Of a stretch of DNA of 64,000 nt, positions 45,133 to 53,850 are shown piece by piece. The DNA comes from Marinobacter alexandrii. Its GTDB lineage: Bacteria > Bacteroidota > Bacteroidia > Cytophagales > Cyclobacteriaceae. The translations under genes and the position numbers were made by a program. The stretch spans positions 744,001-808,000 of the forward strand of contig JBDWTN010000007.1 of NCBI GenBank assembly GCA_039984955.1, given 5' to 3'. The notes under the pieces are model-generated. The model was given only the letters and a program-made list of their open reading frames with translations, had not been told where the DNA came from and ran no database searches. Positions within the stretch are counted from its first letter, which is position 1, and every line of letters starts with the position of its first letter.

Positions 45133-45810
45133 ATGGAATTAAACACACTTCAAAAGTTTTTACTACTCGCTCAACACCCTAAGAAAGGAGCCTTTGCTAC
45201 ATCGCATATCTACATCAGCTATGGAATCATAGGGGCTATATTGCTTGAATTGGCTCTTCTGGATAAGATTTCTATAGAAAAGGAAATTCTCATTGTAAAA
45301 AATGATAGAGGAGTTGATCATTCGATGTTTTCTGAAGTTTTGACTAAAATCAAATCTTCAAAAAAACCAAGAAAGGTAAAGCACTGGATTATCAAACTCG
45401 CCAGAGAATCACGAGCGTACAAATGGACTATTTTAAACGAGTTAGTTGATCAACGAATAGTGAGAATAGAGAGTAAAAAATTCCTAGGGTTTATTCCATA
45501 TAAAAGGCACTACTTAATTGATAAGAGAATTCGAACCAAATTAATTGATCAAGTAAAAAAGAACATTTTCTCAAAAGAAGACCTGATTGAAAAAGACGTC
45601 ATTGTTCTTGGCTTGGTTGAAGCATGCAAAATGCATAGAATCATCACGACTGATAGAGGAGAATTAAAGCGATTAAAAAAAGAGCTAAAAGAAATCATCA
45701 AAGATAGCCCAATAGCAGAGACGGTAGATACAACCATTAAACAGGTTCAGGCAACTATTATGATGGCAATTATTGCTGCATCGGTTACTACTACGACCAC
45801 ATCTAATTAG
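45133..45810 (+). CDS. GPP34 (GOLPH3-like) family protein
   Basis: The 225-residue protein matches the GPP34 pattern: LNTLQKFLLLAQHPKKGAFATSH, then YGIIGAILLELALLDKISIE (family core 'GaaLlELal.gri'), and later IRTKLIDQVKKNIFSKED with VIVLGLVEACKMHRIITTD. Eukaryotic GOLPH3 binds phosphatidylinositol 4-phosphate at the Golgi; the role of bacterial members is not established. The C-terminus ends in a hydrophobic, Thr-rich segment (MMAIIAASVTTTTT) that could associate with a membrane. No functional partner is evident nearby. Confidence 0.83.
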   Translation: MELNTLQKFLLLAQHPKKGAFATSHIYISYGIIGAILLELALLDKISIEKEILIVKNDRGVDHSMFSEVLTKIKSSKKPRKVKHWIIKLARESRAYKWTILNELVDQRIVRIESKKFLGFIPYKRHYLIDKRIRTKLIDQVKKNIFSKEDLIEKDVIVLGLVEACKMHRIITTDRGELKRLKKELKEIIKDSPIAETVDTTIKQVQATIMMAIIAASVTTTTTSN

Positions 45811-45824
45811 CGATAAAGATCGTC

Positions 45825-48191
45825 TTAATCCTCATTCAAGGTCAACGCTGGGTTAGTGCTTGCCCACTTAGCGGATCTGGCAGCTGTAATTACAAATACA
45901 AGAGAATACGCCAAAAACAATGCAATTGGATACACCCACATGCTCATCTCTATCACATATGCATAGTCTTGCAACCATGTACTCACTACCCAATAGCTAA
46001 GTAAGCTCCCAAGAATTGCAGCAGTGAGAATAATAAACCAAAGGTCTTGGTTTAACACACCAATAATTCGTAGAAGTGAGGCTCCCAAAACTTTTCGGAT
46101 GGTTAATTCTTTGGATTTCAGTCCAATGATATATACCATAAACCCGACCAAACCTAAAACTGAGAGGCTGATTGCCAAAACAGAAAATGTAATGCTGATT
46201 TGACCAGTTTGACGTTCTTTGGCGTACAATCGTTTCACGGACTCATCCATCAGATCGTATTCCATCGGTACGTTAGGTTGAATTTCATACCATTGATCTT
46301 GAATCAAATTTATGATAGATTCCAGTTCAGATGAGTTTGCACGAATAAGGATATTGGTATTCACAAACTGTGGGTCAGTCCTCAATGAAATAATTTGAGG
46401 AGTAATTTTTTCTTTCAACGTGAAAAAATGAAAATCCTTAAACACGCCGGAAACTTTTCGATTCAATTCATTTTCCGTTCCGGGGCGCAAAATAATTTTT
46501 TTACCGATAGGATCTTCTTGCCATCCAAACCTTTCAATAAAGCTATGATTGACAAGGGAAATAATCTGTCCAGCTTCAGATGATAACAACACGTTTTTAA
46601 AATCACCATGCGTAAGATCCATCCCCATCACATCGAAATAATCTATATCTACACCGTAAGACAATAAATTCTCATACGTTTCGTCCTCCCCTTCTACTTT
46701 AAACGCTAAAGGATTCATTCCATCTCCCATCATTGGGCCGAAAGCAACACCACTGATTTGCGGATAGGAAAGTAATTTTGTCTTTAAAAGCTCATAGTTT
46801 TCGTATCTACCAATTTCAAAAGCGTTCGTTATTTTGATCACATTGGTTGCATCAAACCCCATGTCTTTATTATCTAAATAGTGAATTTGCTGATTCATAA
46901 ACCACCCTGAAATCCCAAGTGTGAATAGTAAGATGAATTGAAAAAAGATGAGTCCATTTCTATACTTCGTTCCGCCTGTAATATTCATGGCTGACTTACT
47001 TTTCATCAATGTATTTACATCAGTTTTACATAGAGCCAGTGCAGGATATATCACAGTGATGAAGCTTATCAAAGCAATAAAACCAAGTCCACTTAGAATG
47101 TACGTAGGAGATGTCAGCAGCTTGTTTTCCAAGCTTACACCTAGAAAGATATTCATTGCTGGCAATGCTAAACTGAAGCCAATCAAAATGATTGGTATCG
47201 TAAGTAGAGTGGTCAAAAGTGACTCATAGATAAAAGCGGTAATAATTTGATTTCTTGATTCACCAAAGACTTTTCGAATGCCAACAGCTCGTCCTTTCCC
47301 CAAGTAGATTGCCAAAGAAAGGTTGATATAGTTTGTAACGGCTATAAGCAAGATCATGGCTCCAATGATTAGAAAAACTCTGAGTTGTAAAGGATCTCCT
47401 TTTCCTCCTGCTCCAAAAACCGCATCTGACTCCAAATAAATCTCTGCTAATGGCATTAGTTGAACGTCAGATAAAACATGAAATTCGTTTCTTGCTACGT
47501 CCATTTCCAAAATTTTTCCTTCCAGTTGATCAACATTTACTTCATTACTCAATTCCAGATATGTTTGTGTATGAAAATGTTCTTGTTCGTACAATCGAGG
47601 GTTTGTATAAATCAGATCAAACCTTAGATGAGTATCTGTAGGTAAATCAGCTATTACTCCAGTCACTTTAAGCTGAATGGTATCATAATTCAATGCTAAC
47701 CCAACAGGGGAAACCTCTCCGAAATACTTCTCTGCAGTTGATTCAGTAAGCACTACACTATACGGTTCTCCCAGCAAGCTCTTTTTTCCACCTTCAAGTA
47801 TTTCGAAATCAAAAAATTCAAAAAATTGCGATCCTATATTCGTTTGAATAACATTTGTCTCTGCAAATTTCTTTTCCTTATAGGAGAAGAACGCTCTTTG
47901 AGCCTGATTGAGCTGAACTCTCTTAAGTACCTCAGGATATGAGCCAGCCACCAGCTCGCGTGCATGCTCCATTCCTAAATTAGAAAACCACTGATCTCCA
48001 TTCGTCTTACCTTCCATTCTATATATTTTAGAAGATTTTGAATGAAACTGATCATAGTGATACTCGTGATCTGCATAAACAATGATCAAGAGGGCTGCAA
48101 TAATCCCAAATGAAAGGCCCAATATATTCAGACTGTTTAGCCCGACGGATTTAAGAAAATTTCGAATGGTAAGGTTAACGAAGATGCTCAT
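45825..48191 (-). CDS. ABC transporter permease, MacB/FtsX type
   Basis: The 788-residue protein is a double FtsX permease. A first membrane segment (about 17-38) is followed by a MacB-like periplasmic domain with the Bacteroidota pattern DHEYHYDQFHSKSSKIYRMEG. Three segments of the first FtsX unit (about 275-390) contain RAVGIRKVFGESRNQI. A second periplasmic domain is followed by a final FtsX unit with ELTIRKVLGASLLRI. Such permeases work with a separate ATPase, absent here, in export or envelope-stress sensing. It is divergent from a two-component system that is a likely regulator. Confidence 0.9.
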   Translation of the reverse strand: MSIFVNLTIRNFLKSVGLNSLNILGLSFGIIAALLIIVYADHEYHYDQFHSKSSKIYRMEGKTNGDQWFSNLGMEHARELVAGSYPEVLKRVQLNQAQRAFFSYKEKKFAETNVIQTNIGSQFFEFFDFEILEGGKKSLLGEPYSVVLTESTAEKYFGEVSPVGLALNYDTIQLKVTGVIADLPTDTHLRFDLIYTNPRLYEQEHFHTQTYLELSNEVNVDQLEGKILEMDVARNEFHVLSDVQLMPLAEIYLESDAVFGAGGKGDPLQLRVFLIIGAMILLIAVTNYINLSLAIYLGKGRAVGIRKVFGESRNQIITAFIYESLLTTLLTIPIILIGFSLALPAMNIFLGVSLENKLLTSPTYILSGLGFIALISFITVIYPALALCKTDVNTLMKSKSAMNITGGTKYRNGLIFFQFILLFTLGISGWFMNQQIHYLDNKDMGFDATNVIKITNAFEIGRYENYELLKTKLLSYPQISGVAFGPMMGDGMNPLAFKVEGEDETYENLLSYGVDIDYFDVMGMDLTHGDFKNVLLSSEAGQIISLVNHSFIERFGWQEDPIGKKIILRPGTENELNRKVSGVFKDFHFFTLKEKITPQIISLRTDPQFVNTNILIRANSSELESIINLIQDQWYEIQPNVPMEYDLMDESVKRLYAKERQTGQISITFSVLAISLSVLGLVGFMVYIIGLKSKELTIRKVLGASLLRIIGVLNQDLWFIILTAAILGSLLSYWVVSTWLQDYAYVIEMSMWVYPIALFLAYSLVFVITAARSAKWASTNPALTLNED

Positions 48192-48248
48192 GTCGTAATT
48201 ATTTCTTCAACATTACGCAAGCAATTACACGAAGTAGAATAACGATTA

Positions 48249-48295
48249 GTTAAGTTGATTTAACGAAAAATTAAATTGGTTAAAAAAGAGTTAAA
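48249..48295. promoter_or_regulatory. Phased TTAA repeat array, candidate response-regulator operator
   Basis: Five TTAA cores begin at 48250, 48260, 48271, 48280 and 48291, so spacings are 10, 11, 9 and 11 bases, one per helical turn. Three read GTTAA. A further GTTAA core at 48332 is 41 bases on, four turns. The array is in the 151-bp gap between the FtsX permease and the kinase/regulator operon. OmpR/PhoB-class regulators bind repeats with this pitch (CpxR is an example). The base composition makes some TTAA expected by chance; the phasing is the point. Confidence 0.5.
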
Positions 48296-48342
48296 TACAT
48301 TTCTATGATTGACTTAGTATCAATTTTTCCGTTAATTGAACA

Positions 48343-49647
48343 ATGCAATTGTCGAAAAAAGCTATTGTACTTGTAATAGGAATAGCTACTATCGCTCTGG
48401 TAGGACTATCTATACTTCAGATTCACAATTTGAGGTCTTCTCTTGTCACCAACAAGCAAATTTTTTTACAGAAGGTTGATTTGGCGTCAAGCAAAATTTC
48501 AGACGAATTCATATCCAGTCAATACTATGCAAAAGAATTGCAAAGTGCCACCTTTCGGATCAGCCAAACAGATCAGCTTAACGATGAAAAAATGGATCAA
48601 ACGATGCGAAGCGTCATTGATCCAAAACTAGAAGAGCATGGAATAGGGATTCCGTATGAGTATGCGATCTATCAGCATAAACCTGTGGATGAAGGATTTG
48701 ATTTTGTTATGGGTGATGATGGCTCAAGTTTGGAGTTTGAGCTAGCCAGCTGCATTAATCCTCAAGAGAGAGGACATGGTTGGTCCAATCTGACTTGCTC
48801 TGCTGGAGGGGATTTACATCTTGCGATGTTTTTTCCGAGTCAGGATGAGTATGTATTTGCTCAATCACAGGGAGCTTTGATAATGTCTATCGTATTTATC
48901 TCATTGCTAATAGGATGCTTTGCTTATACACTGATTGTGATTCGGAAACAGAAACGCCTTTCACTAATCAAGAATGATTTTATCAACAACTTAACCCATG
49001 AATTCAAAACACCTATTGCCTCTATTTCTCTAGCCACTAGCATGCTGAAGAATGACAAATCAGAACTGGAACCTCGCAAAAAGTCTAATTATCTCAACCT
49101 AATAGAACTGGAGAGTAAACGCTTAGAAGGTCAAGTAGATAAAGTTTTACAAATAGCGATGATTGACTCAGGTAATTTCACCCTCGAAAAGAAACCCCTT
49201 GATGTTCACGAAGTAATAGAACGTGTTGTACACAGTGTACAATTAATGGTTAGCAAGCGAAACGGAAGTATTAAACTTCAATTGGACGCAACCAGATCAG
49301 AAGTAATTGCTGATGGGACTCATCTTGTCAATATCATTTACAATCTTATTGATAACGCCCTAAAGTATACATTGGACATTCCTGAGATCTTAATCACCAC
49401 TTCGGACAGTCCTCAAGGCATTGAAATATCCATTAAAGACAATGGGATTGGCATTGGTGAAGAGATTCAACGGTACATCTTTGATAAATTTTATAGGGCA
49501 GAGTCGGGTAATATTCAAAATGCAAAAGGCTTTGGTCTAGGCTTGAGTTATGTGAAAAAGATTATTGAGGAACATAAGGGGCGCATTGATCTACAAAGTA
49601 AGTTGGATCAAGGAAGTGAATTCAGGTTATACTTTCCATTTAGCTAA
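48343..49647 (+). CDS. Membrane sensor histidine kinase
   Basis: The 434-residue kinase has two membrane segments (about 8-26 and 180-203) flanking a 150-residue extracytoplasmic domain with no motif I recognise. No HAMP domain is evident. The HisKA domain has the phospho-acceptor His in NNLTHEFKTPIASIS. The HATPase domain shows N box NIIYNLIDNALKYT, G1 DNGIGIG, F box FDKFYRAESG and G2 GFGLGLSYVKKI. It is followed after three bases by its response regulator and is divergent from the FtsX permease. Confidence 0.93.
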   Translation: MQLSKKAIVLVIGIATIALVGLSILQIHNLRSSLVTNKQIFLQKVDLASSKISDEFISSQYYAKELQSATFRISQTDQLNDEKMDQTMRSVIDPKLEEHGIGIPYEYAIYQHKPVDEGFDFVMGDDGSSLEFELASCINPQERGHGWSNLTCSAGGDLHLAMFFPSQDEYVFAQSQGALIMSIVFISLLIGCFAYTLIVIRKQKRLSLIKNDFINNLTHEFKTPIASISLATSMLKNDKSELEPRKKSNYLNLIELESKRLEGQVDKVLQIAMIDSGNFTLEKKPLDVHEVIERVVHSVQLMVSKRNGSIKLQLDATRSEVIADGTHLVNIIYNLIDNALKYTLDIPEILITTSDSPQGIEISIKDNGIGIGEEIQRYIFDKFYRAESGNIQNAKGFGLGLSYVKKIIEEHKGRIDLQSKLDQGSEFRLYFPFS

Positions 49648-49650
49648 ATC

Positions 49651-50346
49651 ATGGGCAATATTTTACTTGTAGAAGATGACGATAGTTTTGGGTATATCTT
49701 GAAAGAATATCTTGAAATGAATGATTTTAGGGTGACGCTCGCCAAAGATGGTGAAGATGGTTTGAAGACATTCCAGAGAAGCTCATTCGACCTTTGTTTA
49801 CTTGATGTTATGATGCCTCTGAAAGACGGATTTACATTAGCTAAAGAAATAAGAGAAGCTGATCCTGATATTCCATTTATGTTTCTGACAGCAAAAGCCC
49901 TAAAAGTGGATAAGCTAAAAGGTTTTAGGCTTGGCTGTGACGACTATATAGTCAAACCAATAGATGAAGAACTATTGATCGCGCGAATTAAAGCATTGAT
50001 CAAGAGAGCTTGTTCGGATGCTGACGTTTTAGATCGAGTAACACATTATCATATTGGTCATTATTCTTTCGATTTTAATAATCAAGCGTTGACTTTTGAA
50101 GATCATATTCAGCGACTCACAGAGAAAGAGGCAAAACTCTTACAGCTCCTATGTGAGCATAAGCATTCGGTTCTAGAGCGCAACAAAGCACTAAAAAGCG
50201 TATGGGGGCATAGTGACTTTTTCAACCGAAAGAGTATGGATGTATTTATTCATAAGCTCAGGCAGTATTTAAAAAAAGATCCTTCCGTTCAAATTGTCAA
50301 CATTCATGGCAAGGGGTTTATTCTTGAAGACAAAGTGATTCACTAG
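49651..50346 (+). CDS. OmpR/PhoB family response regulator
   Basis: The 231-residue regulator has a receiver domain (about 1-115; acidic pocket E8-D9-D10, phospho-acceptor Asp52, Thr in FLTAKA, Lys in VKPIDEELL). A winged-helix transcription domain follows (about 130-228; TEKEAKLLQLLCEH, RKSMDVFIHKLRQYL, VNIHGKGFIL). It is partner of the adjacent kinase. The phased repeat upstream of the kinase gene is its best candidate target, so it may control both its own operon and the permease. Confidence 0.94.
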   Translation: MGNILLVEDDDSFGYILKEYLEMNDFRVTLAKDGEDGLKTFQRSSFDLCLLDVMMPLKDGFTLAKEIREADPDIPFMFLTAKALKVDKLKGFRLGCDDYIVKPIDEELLIARIKALIKRACSDADVLDRVTHYHIGHYSFDFNNQALTFEDHIQRLTEKEAKLLQLLCEHKHSVLERNKALKSVWGHSDFFNRKSMDVFIHKLRQYLKKDPSVQIVNIHGKGFILEDKVIH

Positions 50347-50636
50347 GTGAGTTTCAGTATTCATGCGGGGTTTTGACCTTTACTAGTTAAAGGTTAGGTC
50401 GAATTCATTTCAGCATCTACATTACCTGAGAGCGATTAATAATATGTCTAAAAACAAAAAAACTGTCTTTTCGAACTTGAGAGAAATATTTCTTATTAAA
50501 ATGGATACAGATAAGCTGATATCAGCATATTCAAACAGGAAAGATACCTCTGCTTTGCACGGTATGACAGTTTTTTTTTGTGTTTTGCTAACCTATGGAA
50601 TCGAGCTCAGGTTGTTGTGTATCTGGCTTCCAAATA

Positions 50637-50660
50637 GATTTGAAACAAGTTCAAGATGAC
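50637..50660. repeat. Short dispersed inverted repeat, copy 2 (diverged)
   Basis: It aligns to the element at 3866-3890 with one gap and three changed bases, and keeps the core ACAAGTTCA...ATGAC. Its hairpin arms are weaker. It lies in noncoding DNA like copy 1. Confidence 0.4.
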
Positions 50661-50714
50661 ATGTATTAAAACGCCAAAACCTTAACCAAAGAGGATTGAT
50701 GCAAGACTAATTCT

Positions 50715-50722
50715 TACCTTTG
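50715..50722 (+). promoter_or_regulatory. -7 promoter box TACCTTTG for the DUF1456 gene
   Basis: An exact TAnnTTTG match ending six bases before the ATG at 50729, with TTG at 50696-50698 at a 16-base spacing. Transcription would begin within a base or two of the start codon. It also rules out the TTG at 50720 as a start, since that codon is inside the box. Confidence 0.45.
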
Positions 50723-50728
50723 CTACGC

Positions 50729-51262
50729 ATGAATAATAATGACGTCCTTCGAAGAATCAGATACACCTTTGACTATGGAGATGATAAGATCATCAGAATA
50801 TTTGAGCTCGGAGGCAAGGAAGTTTCCAGAGAGCAGATAAGCAATTGGCTAAAGAAAGATGATGATCCCGATCAAAAATCTATTTATGATCAAGATTTAG
50901 CTGTATTCTTAAATGGATTCATTGTAAAACATCGAGGGAAGAAAGACGGAGATCAACCTAAACCAGAGAAGAAACTCAATAATAATGTCGTATTTCGGAA
51001 ACTAAAAATTGCGTTAAACCTTCGTGATGAAGATATCATTCACTTGTTTGACTTGGCCAAATTTGAGGTGAGCAAACATGAGATTAGTGCTATTTTCAGG
51101 AAGCCTACTCAGAAGCAATATCGATTATGTAAAGACCAGTTTCTTCGAAATTTTCTACAAGGACTACAAGTAAAACACCGCGGAGAAAATAAAGTGGAAT
51201 CCAAGCCCGAAAATGAGAAGAAACCTGTAAAACGAATTATTACCCGTCCAAAAAGAGATTGA
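50729..51262 (+). CDS. DUF1456 family protein (YehS-like), tandem domains
   Basis: This 177-residue protein has two copies of the DUF1456 domain. Copy 1 is at about 1-68 (NNNDVLRRIRYTFDYGDDKIIRIFEL, VSREQISNWLKKDDD) and copy 2 at about 82-155 (NNNVVFRKLKIALNLRDEDIIHLFDL, VSKHEISAIFRKP). Each ends in FLxGxxVKHRG. The C-terminal tail is Lys/Pro-rich. E. coli YehS has the same layout. No function is established; the helical, basic make-up would suit nucleic-acid binding. The ATG at 50729 is set by the promoter position. Confidence 0.88.
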   Translation: MNNNDVLRRIRYTFDYGDDKIIRIFELGGKEVSREQISNWLKKDDDPDQKSIYDQDLAVFLNGFIVKHRGKKDGDQPKPEKKLNNNVVFRKLKIALNLRDEDIIHLFDLAKFEVSKHEISAIFRKPTQKQYRLCKDQFLRNFLQGLQVKHRGENKVESKPENEKKPVKRIITRPKRD

Positions 51263-51289
51263 ACTTGAGGCTTCTCAATCAAGCTTTTC

Positions 51290-52408
51290 TTACCCAAATA
51301 TCTCTTTCAACTTCGCCTCCAAACTAGCACCTCGCAAGTTCTTCGCTATAATCTTACCATCAGGATCAATTAAGAAGGTTGCAGGTATTGCCCCAACTTG
51401 ATAGTCTTGTGCTGCCTCACTTCTCCAATACTTCAAGTCGGAAACATGAAGCCATGGTAGCCCATCTTGTGCAATGGCTTGGAGCCATTTATCTCTGGTT
51501 CTATCGAGAGACACTCCCAGAATTTCGAAATTCTTATCGGCATACTCGTTGTACACACGCACTACATTTGGGTTTTCTGCCCTGCATGGTCTGCACCAGG
51601 CAGCCCAAAAATCAATAAGCACGTAATTTCCTCTTAAGGAACTTAGTGTGATCGTTTCTCCATCTGGAGATTGTAAAGCTATCTCAGGTGCTTCCTTACC
51701 TATCGCAAGGCTTTTCTTGCTACTTACTTCAGAAAGCAAGCTTGCTACGTGAAAATTTTCAGGCATCTCTGCTTGTAGCTCACTGGAAATAGAATCGATG
51801 AATGCAAAATTTTGCGATGCATCGATCATCTGAAGTCCGTAAAATGCAGCAAGTGATGGGCTAGCTTTTCTAATCAAATCCTTAAGTTCTTTTTCTGTGC
51901 CCTGTGCAAGATCCATCATCTGGATTTGAGCTGTTTGAAAAGCATTAGGATCATTATCAGACTGGGCCTGACGTTGATTTTGCTGAAACACTTGAATTTG
52001 CTGCCGAAAGGCTTGCATCATTTCATCCATTTGATTCTTGTATTCTGTATCATATGAGCCTGATACTTCGGAAAAACCTCTTGGATCATTTCCATGAGCA
52101 TTTATCTCAACCTCTTGTTCCTCCCCAGTCAATATCAATGTGATGATCTGTCTTCCATTAAAATTAAGCCTGAAGAATGCTGGCTCATTAATCGTCAAGT
52201 ACTCTTCAAAATCTCCGTTTTCATTGACATTGAGTGTATCAAATGGCTCCACGCCATTCTCGCCAATGCGCTCTACATAGACAAATCCTCCATCAGGTAA
52301 CTGCTCCACATTTCCACTTAGTTTCACTCCCTCTGTTTGTTCTCCTCCACAGCTGAGGAGCCCTATTAATAAACCTAAAACTGAGAATTTTTTCATCGTA
52401 CTAATCAT
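51290..52408 (-). CDS. TlpA-like thioredoxin-fold lipoprotein with DUF4369 domain
   Basis: The 372-residue lipoprotein has a lipobox LLSC (Cys about 20). A DUF4369-type N-terminal domain (about 28-130) is followed by a Gln-rich helical linker and a TlpA/AhpC-type thioredoxin domain (about 235-372) with active site WAAWCRPCRAENP and the cis-Pro loop GAIPATFLIDPDG. It probably handles disulfides in the envelope. Its ATG overlaps the gatB stop (ATGA), so it is cotranslated as the last gene of alaS-gatB. A second ATG at 52396 is also usable. Confidence 0.9.
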   Translation of the reverse strand: MISTMKKFSVLGLLIGLLSCGGEQTEGVKLSGNVEQLPDGGFVYVERIGENGVEPFDTLNVNENGDFEEYLTINEPAFFRLNFNGRQIITLILTGEEQEVEINAHGNDPRGFSEVSGSYDTEYKNQMDEMMQAFRQQIQVFQQNQRQAQSDNDPNAFQTAQIQMMDLAQGTEKELKDLIRKASPSLAAFYGLQMIDASQNFAFIDSISSELQAEMPENFHVASLLSEVSSKKSLAIGKEAPEIALQSPDGETITLSSLRGNYVLIDFWAAWCRPCRAENPNVVRVYNEYADKNFEILGVSLDRTRDKWLQAIAQDGLPWLHVSDLKYWRSEAAQDYQVGAIPATFLIDPDGKIIAKNLRGASLEAKLKEIFG

Positions 52409-53850
52409 TTCATTTTCCCCAACGCATCTTGTAAAAGATCGTTTGTTTTTTTTGGATCTGCTGTACCATTGGTCTTTTTCATTACCTCTCCCACAAACAT
52501 TCCAATTAACCCTTTCTTTCCATTTTGAAACGCCTTAACCTTTTCGGGATTGGCATTTAACACGTCCAAAACTACGGCAGAAATATCTTCTTTATTTGAC
52601 TCTGTAAGTCCCAAGGACTTCAAAGCCTCTTCTACGGTGGCATTCCTGTCTTTCATTAGGTACGGAAATACCTGTTTGTTGGCTAACGAAAAACTAATTC
52701 CGCCTGTCTCGATCTTCTCGACTAATGCTACTAATTGATCAGCCGTAATGGGAATGGTCTTCCGAGTCACCTCATTCATGATCGATTTAATAGGACCCAT
52801 TATCCAATTTGAGATCGCCTTATAGTAGGTCGTTTTTGAGCAAGCTTCTTCAAAAAAGACAGCTACTTCTTTTTCATCGGTAAGCACCCTTGCATCGTAT
52901 GCGGAAAGACTATACTCTTCAGCAAACCTTTCGCGTAATACTTTAGGCGTTGATGGCATCTTTGAGGCAATTTCTTTTAACCATTCGTCAGAAACCTCAA
53001 ATGGGCTTAAATCTGGTTCAGGAAAATATCGATAGTCATTGAGTTCTTCTTTGGTCCTCATTCCTGAAGTTAACCCTCGGTCTGCATCAAACAGACGTGT
53101 TTCAGAAATGACTTCTGCTCCGCCTTTGAGCACACCAATTTGGCGCTCAATCTCATGATTTATCGCTTTACCTACATTTCGAATAGAGTTCATATTTTTC
53201 ACCTCTACCTTTTTGCCCAACTCCGAATCATTGATCTTCATCACAGATATGTTTGCATCACATCTCAATGACCCTTGCTCCATATTTCCATCACATATTT
53301 CAAGGTATCGTACTATTTGCCTGATTTCTGTAAGAAATGCCATTGCCTCTTCTGCAGAATGGATCACAGGTTCCGTGACTAGCTCCACTAATGGTACTCC
53401 AGCTCTATTCAGATCAATGAATGATTCATCTGAATGTTCATCATGAATAGACTTTCCAGCATCCTCTTCCAGGTGAATTCGATTCAGCTTTACAACAGTT
53501 TTGCCATCCTTGAAAGCCACTGGCACCTCACCTCCAATACAAATAGGCGTTCTATCTTGTGTGGTTTGAAATCCTTTAGGAAGATCTGGATAGAAATAAT
53601 TTTTACGATCAAAAATGCAGTACCGAGAGATTCGGCTATCACATGCCAGCCCCATCCGAATAGCATACTCTACAGCCTTCTTGTTCAGTTTGGGTAAAAT
53701 GCCCGGATGAGCAAGAGTAATCACGCTCACATTGGTATTAGGTGGCTGACCATACGCTGTTGAATCGGCAGCAAACAACTTACTTTCTGTCAATAGCTGA
53801 ATGTGTACCTCCAGTCCTATAACTGCTTTATATTCCGTAGTTCCTGACAT
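52405..53850 (-). CDS. gatB: Aspartyl/glutamyl-tRNA(Asn/Gln) amidotransferase subunit B
   Basis: This 481-residue tRNA-binding kinase subunit of GatCAB converts Glu-tRNA-Gln (and Asp-tRNA-Asn) to the amidated form. Family signature regions are IGLEVHIQLLTESKLF, YCIFDRKNYFYPDLPKGFQ, GSLRCDANISV, EVKNMNSIRNV and DYRYFPEPDLSP, with a GatB/YqeY tail (about 330-481). Its ATG shares one base with the alaS stop. gatA and gatC are not in the window. Confidence 0.96.
   Translation of the reverse strand: MSGTTEYKAVIGLEVHIQLLTESKLFAADSTAYGQPPNTNVSVITLAHPGILPKLNKKAVEYAIRMGLACDSRISRYCIFDRKNYFYPDLPKGFQTTQDRTPICIGGEVPVAFKDGKTVVKLNRIHLEEDAGKSIHDEHSDESFIDLNRAGVPLVELVTEPVIHSAEEAMAFLTEIRQIVRYLEICDGNMEQGSLRCDANISVMKINDSELGKKVEVKNMNSIRNVGKAINHEIERQIGVLKGGAEVISETRLFDADRGLTSGMRTKEELNDYRYFPEPDLSPFEVSDEWLKEIASKMPSTPKVLRERFAEEYSLSAYDARVLTDEKEVAVFFEEACSKTTYYKAISNWIMGPIKSIMNEVTRKTIPITADQLVALVEKIETGGISFSLANKQVFPYLMKDRNATVEEALKSLGLTESNKEDISAVVLDVLNANPEKVKAFQNGKKGLIGMFVGEVMKKTNGTADPKKTNDLLQDALGKMK

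Larger units (their letters stand above)
50347..50728. other. 382-bp gap without a supported gene
   Basis: It holds a perfect inverted repeat ACCTTTA/TAAAGGT (50376-50382, 50388-50394; no T-run after it), the second copy of the dispersed repeat at 50637-50660, and the -7 box of the DUF1456 gene. A 71-codon ORF at 50444 has no ribosome site, no family pattern and overlaps the repeat, so I do not call it. Confidence 0.5.

Noticed and set aside
50444-50659. 71-codon ORF between the response regulator and the DUF1456 gene
   Set aside because: No ribosome site, no family pattern, atypical composition, and it runs into the dispersed repeat. Probably chance.
51265-51278. Small hairpin TTGAG/CTCAA between the DUF1456 and TlpA genes as a terminator
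   Set aside because: Only a 5-bp stem with no clear T-run; too weak to call.
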